Part shown: positions 1 through 5,981 of the stretch, piece by piece
How the letters are laid out: each line of letters starts with the position of its first letter
Position numbering within the stretch: the stretch's first letter is position 1
Assembly: GCA_005878685.1 (NCBI GenBank)
Contig: VBLN01000005.1
Span: forward strand, 1-12,437
Origin: Deltaproteobacteria bacterium
GTDB taxonomy: Bacteria > Desulfobacterota > Binatia > UBA9968
DNA length: 12,437 bases
Reading direction: 5' to 3'
Notes under the pieces: model-generated
What the model saw: the letters and a program-made list of their open reading frames with translations, nothing else
What the model was told of the DNA's origin: nothing
Database searches by the model: none
Position numbers and translations under genes: made by a program

Positions 1-1041
1 GCCCCGTCTCGGACCCTGATTACAACCTCACAGTTAGCAGAGGTTCTCGGATTTTTTCCGCATGAGGCCGTCGTCAATGAAATCAATCAAATCAACCTCT
101 TTTCCGAGCAGCGATCCGTGACGATTCGGATGAAGCAACCGGATCTCGTGGTCGAGCGGGCAGCGATCGTTCGTTTACTTGCCAGGAAGGCCCTCCAAGC
201 GGGGGTCGAGATCCGCAGTGGATGCAAATTCCTTAACCTCGACCCTACGGAGAGAGGCGTCACGGTTACAGTTCGAGATACTCACCGCGATCGGGTGGAA
301 GAGTTCAAAGCCACAACTCTGATCGGTGCTGATGGCACCTTTAGTCGCGTGGCAAAGATTGCGAATGGCAACGGCCACGCAACGACGCCAATCCTTCAGG
401 CGATCGTCAATCTCCCCGACGGGGCTCAAGCGAATACCACCCAGGTATGGTTTAAGCCGGAAGATACTCCCTACTTCTACTGGTTGATCCCGGAATCGCC
501 GAAGCAGGCGGCGGTGGGTTTCATAACTGAGGAAGGCAAAAGCGCCAAGATCAAGCTCGAGAAGTTTCTTTCTCGCCGGGGGCTAAAACCGGTAGAAATC
601 CAGGCCGCCCGAATACCTGCTTATACTCATATGACTCGACCGTGGCGCAGGATTTCCGGATCCGATATCTATTTGGTCGGCGATGCTGCGGCGCAGGTCA
701 AGGTCACCACAGTGGGTGGACTGGTCACCGGTCTGCGTGGCGCAAAGGTCGCAGCCAATGCGATCCTTCGGCAGGCCGACTACTTGAAGGAGCTGAGACC
801 CCTGCGGCGGGAGCTAAGCCTTCATTTGCTCATTAGGTCTGTTTTAAACCGCTTTCGTAGCACGGATTACGACAGAATGCTTGAGCTGCTGAACGAAAAG
901 ACGATCGATCTGTTAGGTCTTTACAGCCGGGACCAGGCGACCAGAATCCTATGCCGAATTCTTCTGGCTCAGCCCCGGTTGTTGAGGTTTGCTCCCTTCT
1001 TGTCCCGAGGAATCTGGCAAAATAGGTCTGGCCGCACCTGA
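1..1041 (+). CDS. Geranylgeranyl reductase-family FAD-dependent oxidoreductase, 5' truncated by the window
   Basis: The frame is open from base 1 to the TGA at 1039-1041, and the residues before the GTG at 118 read as normal protein, so the gene begins upstream of the window and the N-terminal FAD-binding GxGxxG segment is missing. What remains is the C-terminal part of a group-A flavoprotein monooxygenase fold. A GADG motif (LIGADGTFSRVA, encoded about 322-357) is the DG motif that contacts FAD and NAD(P)H. A second FAD motif (YLVGDAAAQVKVTTVGG, about 670-720) matches the GDAAG...TGGG signature of the geranylgeranyl reductase family. A central YFYWLIPES stretch is also typical of that family. 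Family members reduce isoprenoid double bonds in lipids, quinones or (bacterio)chlorophyll side chains; the substrate here cannot be told. A squalene/halogenase-type relative is possible. The gene stands alone and ends at a strong terminator. Confidence 0.85.
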   Translation, partial: APSRTLITTSQLAEVLGFFPHEAVVNEINQINLFSEQRSVTIRMKQPDLVVERAAIVRLLARKALQAGVEIRSGCKFLNLDPTERGVTVTVRDTHRDRVEEFKATTLIGADGTFSRVAKIANGNGHATTPILQAIVNLPDGAQANTTQVWFKPEDTPYFYWLIPESPKQAAVGFITEEGKSAKIKLEKFLSRRGLKPVEIQAARIPAYTHMTRPWRRISGSDIYLVGDAAAQVKVTTVGGLVTGLRGAKVAANAILRQADYLKELRPLRRELSLHLLIRSVLNRFRSTDYDRMLELLNEKTIDLLGLYSRDQATRILCRILLAQPRLLRFAPFLSRGIWQNRSGRT

Positions 1042-1093
1042 TTGCACTCAAGGTGAAAATCATCTAGACAGAACGGCGTGCCTTTCTTCTTCG

Positions 1094-1129
1094 AGGCCCG
1101 GCTGGGGAATACCCAGACCGGGCCTTTTT
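1094..1129 (+). terminator. Intrinsic terminator of the reductase gene
   Basis: An 8-bp GC-rich stem (AGGCCCGG at 1094-1101 with CCGGGCCT at 1118-1125) is extended by CTGGG/CCCAG (1102-1106 with 1112-1116, one bulged A at 1117) and followed by a run of T at 1125-1129. The T-tract is only on the plus-strand side, so it serves the reductase gene, whose stop is 52 bases upstream, rather than the convergent selD. Confidence 0.9.
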
Positions 1130-1147
1130 ATTGCGCTGCATAGCACG

Positions 1148-1175
1148 CGAAGCTCGAGACCCGAGACTCGAAACT
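1148..1175. repeat. Four tandem degenerate heptamers, consensus CGARRCY
   Basis: Four consecutive 7-base units lie between the terminator and the selD stop codon: CGAAGCT (1148), CGAGACC (1155), CGAGACT (1162) and CGAAACT (1169). The last unit ends two bases before the selD stop at 1177. They resemble the short tandem heptamer tracts that some bacteria scatter between genes (the STRR type of cyanobacteria is the known analogue). No function is evident, and with only four units chance is possible. Confidence 0.5.
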
Positions 1176-1176
1176 T

Positions 1177-2232
1177 TTACACAAGCCGGACCCAGGCTTT
1201 TTGGAGAGAGGTGGCATAGCCGATGGTGGTAGCTGCCTTGACGCCGCTCGCCTGCAGCTCCTCTACCAATTTTCCGGCATATCTCTGTGGCAAAGCAATC
1301 AAAAGTCCCCCGGAAGTTTGTGGATCGAAGGCCACTTCCACCAGACCTTCACGGATCGATTTGTCTACGCTGATCTTGTCTTTGAGATATTCACGGTTCC
1401 TCTTGCACCCGCCGGTAAGATAACCCTTCTCAGCCAGACGCGGCGCACGGTGGAGTAGAGGCAGCTTGGCGGATTCCAGGATTAATGTGACGCTGCTGCC
1501 GCTGGCCATCTCCAGCGCATGTCCTAACAGGCCGTATCCGGTGATGTCCGAACAAGCATGAACGCGGTAATTGCGCATAATCTTGGACGCGGTATCGTTG
1601 AGCGCGATCATGGATGAGATCGCAGCCTGGATGCTCTCCTTCGGGGCCTTGCCCTTTTTGAGAGCTGTGGCGATGATGCCGGTCCCTAGTGGCTTGGTGA
1701 GGACGAGCGCGTCTCCTTCCTGAACGCCGACATTGCGAATCACCCGGTCGGGGTGGATCACTCCGGTGATTGCCATGCCATATTTGATTTCTTCATCGAT
1801 GATGCTGTGGCCGCCGATCACAACCGCGCCGGCCTCCTGGATCCTCTCCGCCCCGCCTTTCATGATCTCGCCGAGGATCTGGATATCCATCTTGCCCTTG
1901 GGAAAGGCGACGATGTTCAGCGCCGTTTTCGGCTCTGCTCCCATCGCATAGATATCGCTCAACGCATTGGCCGCGGCGACTTGGCCGAAGATGTAGGGGT
2001 CATCAACAATGGGGGTGAAAAAATCCACCGTATTGACGATGGCCAAATCAGGCCGAAGACGATACACTCCTGCGTCGTCGGAGGTCTCAGTCCCGACAAT
2101 GACATCCGCATGATCAAACTTGGGAAGGCTGTGCAACACTTGCACCAGGTCGGCCGGGCCGAGCTTGGCGGCTCAACCTGCAGCCGTGACCTGTTGCGTC
2201 AGGCGAATCGTTTTTCGTTTCATAAGTCTCAT
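1177..2232 (-). CDS. selD: Selenide, water dikinase (selenophosphate synthetase) containing selenocysteine
   Basis: SelD makes selenophosphate from selenide and ATP, the selenium donor for SelA. The body carries family motifs: DFFTPIVDDPYIFGQVAAANALSDIYAMG, LTKPLGTG, SDITGYGLLGHALEMA and DPQTSGGLLIAL (each a recognisable SelD block). The catalytic loop lies upstream of the first uninterrupted start: in the same frame the peptide reads VTAAG-UGA-AAKLGPADL, with UGA (2173-2175) exactly where other SelDs have Cys or Sec, and the partner Lys three residues later. I therefore read the UGA as selenocysteine 20 and start at ATG 2230-2232, which has a good AAAGG ribosome site. The product is then 351 residues, normal for the family. 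A GTG at 2145 would lose the catalytic loop and is rejected. ATG 2223 is a possible alternative start. It is the last gene of selA-selB-selD, 10 bases after selB. The UGA-to-Sec reading is inference from homology and the SECIS-like hairpin. Confidence 0.95.
2143..2175 (-). promoter_or_regulatory. Selenocysteine UGA codon and putative bacterial SECIS hairpin in selD
   Basis: The UGA is at 2175-2173. The mRNA just after it can fold: UCGG/CCGA closes a CCCGG loop (2158-2154), continued below a C-C mismatch by AG/CU and, past one bulged A, by CGCC/GGUG. The first loop guanosine is 18 bases after the UGA, inside the 16-37 base range known for bacterial SECIS elements. SelB binds such a hairpin to recode UGA. 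The fold was done by eye, and alternative GGCC pairings exist. Confidence 0.65.
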
Positions 2233-2239
2233 GGACAAA

Positions 2240-2244
2240 CCTTT
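2240..2244 (-). promoter_or_regulatory. Ribosome binding site deciding the selD start
   Basis: AAAGG lies 7 bases before ATG 2232 on the minus strand and overlaps the selB stop codon (2243-2245), suggesting translational coupling. It supports initiation upstream of the in-frame UGA. Confidence 0.65.
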
Positions 2245-4154
2245 ATTTTCCCTGCCTTTCCATTGCGGCCGGGTTTTTCAGCCGCCGCGCGTCTCCGATC
2301 CTGACCGTGATCCCTTCGCGATCAAAGTATTCTAAGAGAGGAATCGTGTACTTGCGACTGGACCCTAGAAGGTCGCGGAAACTAGCCGGGGTGATCTCGC
2401 TCTTTTCAGACAAATACTTATATAAAGCGCCCTTCACCTTGTCAACGCAATCGCCAAGAAAATAGAGATCGCTGGCCACCCGCACGACCGCTCGATCTCT
2501 CTCCATGACCCGGATCACTTCATGGAGCTTGGCCCGCTCGATGCCGGTCTCTTTTTCGATCTGTTTTAAGTCGGGTGGCGCAAGCGGATTACTCCCCAAT
2601 AGCGTTTTGATCTTCGCTACGAGATTTTTCTCTTCTTGGCGCAGATGAACCTTGTGTTCCGGGAGACGCAGGAGATTTCCCTCTCGCGCGGCGATTTTTT
2701 CCGCCTCGATCCTTTCGACAACAATGCGGAAGAGCCTGGGCGAGATGCTGTAAGGAAGTTTATCGCGCAGCTCTTCCATGTCCATTCCTGGCGCCAAGGG
2801 GTGTGAGGCGTGAAAGTCCCGAAGGGCCTTGGCTATTTGTTCCTTAAGGTGCAGCCATTTGTTTTCCGTGGTGTAGAGTTTTTCCCCCTCGGCGCTGAAG
2901 GAGCGAACCGTTTGCAGCCGTTCCAGCCGCTCCCGAGCCTCCTCGTCTCTCAGATTCAAAAACTGCTGTATGGAAGCTATCGGGAGCGCGAAATCGTCGC
3001 TCTACCAACCCGGGGAGATCCTCTCCACGAAGCGACGCGAGTCTCTCTTGCAGGCCCGGTTCAGCTCTCTTGTGCTTCTTTGCCCATGGATGAATGACGG
3101 TTCCGCCCCCAAGGGTCCGCCGGGCCGTCTCATCCCGAATGATAAAATGATCTCCGCGGAGCGCGAGGAGAGGCTCTGAGAGGATGATCTGACAATAGGT
3201 GGATTCTTTCGGCTCAACTTTTTGTTTCGGACCTAGAAGAATCAGTTTGGCCAAACGCTCCGCGGTTCCCAGATGGACCCTTACACGCTGGTGATTTTTG
3301 ATCCCCTTGCTGGCTGTCGGCCGCACTTCCAAAAAGGCGTCGAAGCGATCCGAGGTCAGAGTGATCTTTTCATGGCAGATCACGTGGCCACGCTCGATCG
3401 AGGGCTTTTCCTGGCCGCTCAAATTGAGCGCGATCCGCTGTCCCCAGACCGCGATGTCGACGGGCTGGTTATGAATCTGGAGGCTGCGGACGCGAAAGAG
3501 TTGGTCGCTCGGAAGGCAGCGAACCCGTTCGCCATTTTTGACCTCTCCACTCAGCGCAGTTCCAGTGACGATCAAGCCGTGGCCCTGGAGCACAAATACC
3601 CGATCCACCGGCAGGCGGAAATAACCTTTGGGCGAGGGCTTCTTGCAGCTCTGAAGCCGCCGAGCGATTTCCGTGCGAAGTTCTTCCAGACCCTGCCGGG
3701 TGACCGAGGAGAACGGAATGATCGGAGAGTTCTCCAACGAAGTTCCCGCCGTCAGGATCTCGATCTCTTCCTCGACCTCTCGGATCCTTGCCTCGGAGAC
3801 AAGGTCGGACTTGGTGATGAGAAAGATGGCCAGCTTGACTCCGAGCAGGTGGAGAATGTCAAGATGCTCCTCGGTTTGAGGCATCACGCCGTCATCGGCC
3901 GCCACAGTGAAGAGGACAAGGTCAATGCCGTGGGCTCCCGCAAGCATGTTGCGGATGAACCGTTCGTGGCCTGGCACATCCACCACCCCGGCTTGAGTCC
4001 CGTCCGGGAGGTCCAAGTGGGCAAAGCCCAAATCGATCGAGATGCCCCTTTCCTTTTCTTCCTTGAGCCGGTCCGTGTCTTGGCCGGTAAGGGCCTTGAT
4101 GAGGCTGGTCTTGCCGTGGTCTATGTGTCCGGCAGTGCCGATGATGTAGGGCAT
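2243..4154 (-). CDS. selB: Selenocysteine-specific elongation factor SelB, interrupted by a one-base frameshift
   Basis: SelB is an EF-Tu-like GTPase that carries Sec-tRNA(Sec) to ribosomes stalled at UGA next to a SECIS. From ATG 4154 the G domain has GHIDHGKT (residues 9-16), RGISIDLG (36-43), DVPGHE (59-64) and TKSD (114-117), followed by the beta-barrel domains. The frame is correct up to LVE (residue 385, codon 3002-3000) and then runs on to a spurious stop at 2844. The other frame opens right after a TAG at 3004-3002 and encodes the four winged helices, ending with the RNA-binding block [20 protein letters not shown]. Skipping one base around 2999 joins them into 636 residues, the usual SelB length. 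Whether this is a sequencing error, a fresh mutation or recoding cannot be decided here; intact family motifs on both sides favour error or a recent event. It lies 52 bases after selA, with a weak GAG ribosome site before the start. Confidence 0.93.
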
Positions 4155-4199
4155 TTCTCAATCGCCGATGTTCGATTTTAGATTGCGGATTTTCAAACT

Positions 4200-4218
4200 A
4201 CAGGGCTTAGCTCCCTGT
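4200..4218 (-). other. Small hairpin around the selA stop codon
   Basis: ACAGGG and CCCTGT form a perfect 6-bp inverted repeat around a 7-base loop that contains the selA TAA. No T-tract follows, so it is not a terminator. It could affect mRNA processing or selB translation, or be chance. Confidence 0.3.
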
Positions 4219-5607
4219 CTGCTTAAAGTTCGGAATCAAATCGTTGGGATCGAAGATGGTTCTTAGGTCGAGGAGAAAGCGGTTGTCTTTGATCCGGCCA
4301 ATGATAGGGGGATTGGCGCCCCGAAATCTCTGAGCGATCCGTTCGGCGCGCATGCCGTCATGCTGGATCGCGATGACCTTCGTGGGAATTTCTTCCGTCG
4401 GAAGCGCGCCGCTCCCGATTTGAGAGGTGGAGTCTTCCAGCGAGAGACGAAACTCCTTTCCCAATGCCGTTTGAAGCGCGGGCAGCAACCGCTCCCCCAT
4501 CTCCTCAATTTCCTTTAGGGAGCGAGTAAAGGCTTTCAGCGTCGGAATCTCCTCGACGATATTGGCCGATTGCTGGTAGAGCGTAAGCGTCGCCTCCAAT
4601 GCCGCCAGGGTTAGCTTCCCGCAGCGCAAGGCTCTGTGGAGGGGATTCTTACTCATCTGTTTGATCCAGGTTCCCTTGCCGACCACGAGCCCCGCTTGTG
4701 GCCCTCCCAGGATCTTATCACCGCTGAACGTGAGGATGTCCGCTCCCAAGGCGATGCGCTCGGCGGCTAACGGTTCTTTAGGTAGGCCGTATCGACTAAG
4801 GTCGACCAGGGCTCCGCTTCCCAGGTCTTCCATGACTGGAATTTTGTGCTTTTTCCCGATTTCGACAAGCTGGGTCAGATCGACCTCAGAAGAGAAGCCG
4901 ATGATCTTGTAGTTGCTGGTGTGCACTTTGAGCAACAGGGCTGTGTTTTCGTTGACGGCCTCCTCATAATCTTCAGGATGAGTCCGGTTGGTGCTGCCGA
5001 CTTCTCTAAGAATGGCTCCGCTTTTTGCCATGATTTCGGGAATGCGAAATGAGCCGCCGATCTCGATCAGCTCGCCGCGCGAGACGATCACCTCCTTGCC
5101 GTTCGCAACTGTATTCAAACCGAGGAAAACGGCGGCGGCGTTGTTATTGACGACAGTGGCGGCTTCGGCTCCCGTGAGATTCATGAGGAGCTTTTCAATC
5201 ATCTCCTCTCTTCTTCCCCGCTCGCCCTGGGCGAGGTCGTATTCCAAGTTGACCGCGCTGCTTCCGACGCGGCAGAGCGCGTCAATGGCCGGCTGGGGCA
5301 GCACCGCACGCCCCAGGTTCGTGTGCAGGACCGTGCCGGTGGCATTGATGACTCTGATGAGCTTGGGCTCGCGATCTAAACCGATTCTCGTTTCGAGTTG
5401 GCTTAAGATAGACTCCTCCGCTAGCTCTTTTGCGCCAACGGATTTCCCCTGTCGGATAGCGCTCCTTAGCTCGTCGAGAATCTCCCGACATTGTTGGGTC
5501 ACGTAGTCGCGATTCAACCGAGCCAGCAGCGGCTCACTTTTGGGGTGATGGAGCAGGTGATCGACGGAGGGAAGTTCGCGGAGAAGATTTTTCGCTTGGT
5601 CAGCCAT
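4207..5607 (-). CDS. selA: L-seryl-tRNA(Sec) selenium transferase
   Basis: SelA is a PLP enzyme that turns seryl-tRNA(Sec) into selenocysteinyl-tRNA(Sec) using selenophosphate. The protein matches the family throughout: the N-terminal LLRELPSVDHLL tRNA-binding segment, INATGTVLHTNLGRAVLP, VNNNAAAVFLGLNT, GGSFRIPEIM, EVGSTNRTHPEDY, the EDLGSGALVDLS segment, and SGDKILGGPQAG with the PLP-binding lysine at residue 298. I start at ATG 5605-5607 because families begin just before the LLR..LPSVD segment; this gives 466 residues, the usual size. A TTG at 5646 would add 13 residues of unlike sequence. Neither start has a strong ribosome site. It is first in selA-selB-selD, so the operon promoter should lie in 5608-5981. 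Confidence 0.95.
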   Translation of the reverse strand: MADQAKNLLRELPSVDHLLHHPKSEPLLARLNRDYVTQQCREILDELRSAIRQGKSVGAKELAEESILSQLETRIGLDREPKLIRVINATGTVLHTNLGRAVLPQPAIDALCRVGSSAVNLEYDLAQGERGRREEMIEKLLMNLTGAEAATVVNNNAAAVFLGLNTVANGKEVIVSRGELIEIGGSFRIPEIMAKSGAILREVGSTNRTHPEDYEEAVNENTALLLKVHTSNYKIIGFSSEVDLTQLVEIGKKHKIPVMEDLGSGALVDLSRYGLPKEPLAAERIALGADILTFSGDKILGGPQAGLVVGKGTWIKQMSKNPLHRALRCGKLTLAALEATLTLYQQSANIVEEIPTLKAFTRSLKEIEEMGERLLPALQTALGKEFRLSLEDSTSQIGSGALPTEEIPTKVIAIQHDGMRAERIAQRFRGANPPIIGRIKDNRFLLDLRTIFDPNDLIPNFKQTGS

Positions 5608-5981
5608 AGGCGAAATCAGGTTTGCACAAGCAGGAGCCAAATTCAACTATGTCCAAGAATTGAATCCGCCAGGCGTTTATCCACTCCCAAGACCCTTCGG
5701 ATCGCCCTTTTAGACACTCACGGCTCACATAAATGTCCCCTTCAGCAATTATTTGTTGAGGATGAGCCGAAGGTGGGGTATTCTGGTAATCTGACGAATG
5801 ATTGTAACTAGCGAAAATATCTAGGAATAGCTTCGACTCCGATACCTAAGATGAATTTCCTCGAATCTGGTCTAATTCTTGCTACTTTACAAACAATCTA
5901 CAGGTGCGTCTTGTGACAAGACAGAGATTGTACCCGGCAACGTACTCTCGAGAAGCTTGAGGGTTCTTTTTAACTCAGGAA
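5608..5981. other. Divergent intergenic region between selA and the histidine kinase
   Basis: About 370 bases without a convincing gene. It must hold the promoters for the sel operon (leftward) and the kinase operon (rightward), but I see no good -35/-10 pair. It contains a perfect 15-nt dyad (5908-5922) and a weaker hairpin at 5740-5761 (9-bp stem with two wobble pairs on the plus strand, loop TTAT). I looked for tRNA-Sec and found no acceptor or D/anticodon arms. The region is more A+T rich than the genes around it. Confidence 0.6.
5908..5922. promoter_or_regulatory. Perfect 15-nt palindrome, candidate operator
   Basis: GTCTTGTGACAAGAC has two 7-base arms that are exact reverse complements around a single G. 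It is 59 bases before the kinase ATG, a normal place for a regulator site. It does not match an operator I can name. Confidence 0.45.

Noticed and set aside
2143..2145. GTG start for selD giving a 322-residue protein
   Set aside because: It lacks the catalytic loop, lies within the SECIS-like hairpin and has no ribosome site; the upstream ATG with read-through of UGA fits the family.
1753..2304. Plus-strand open frame (183 codons) opposite selD
   Set aside because: Antisense shadow of selD and the end of selB, with no ribosome site or domain-like sequence.
3273..4181. Long plus-strand open frame (302 codons) opposite selB
   Set aside because: It is the antisense of a well-conserved GTPase; its peptide has no recognisable motif and selB explains the openness.
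4988..5506. Plus-strand open frame (172 codons) opposite selA
   Set aside because: Antisense of conserved SelA; low-complexity Ser/Arg/Pro-rich peptide typical of shadows.
5740..5761. Hairpin in the sel/kinase intergenic region as terminator or riboswitch
   Set aside because: Only 9 bp with two wobble pairs, A+T-rich, no T-tract and no known riboswitch core nearby.
5491..5811. Plus-strand open frame running from within selA into the intergenic region
   Set aside because: Most of it is antisense to selA; no ribosome site and no domain pattern.
5832..5840. TTCGACTCC, like a tRNA T-loop, suggesting selC near the sel genes
   Set aside because: The flanking bases do not form a 5-bp T-stem, and no acceptor, D or anticodon arm fits; tRNA-Sec is not in the window as far as I can see.
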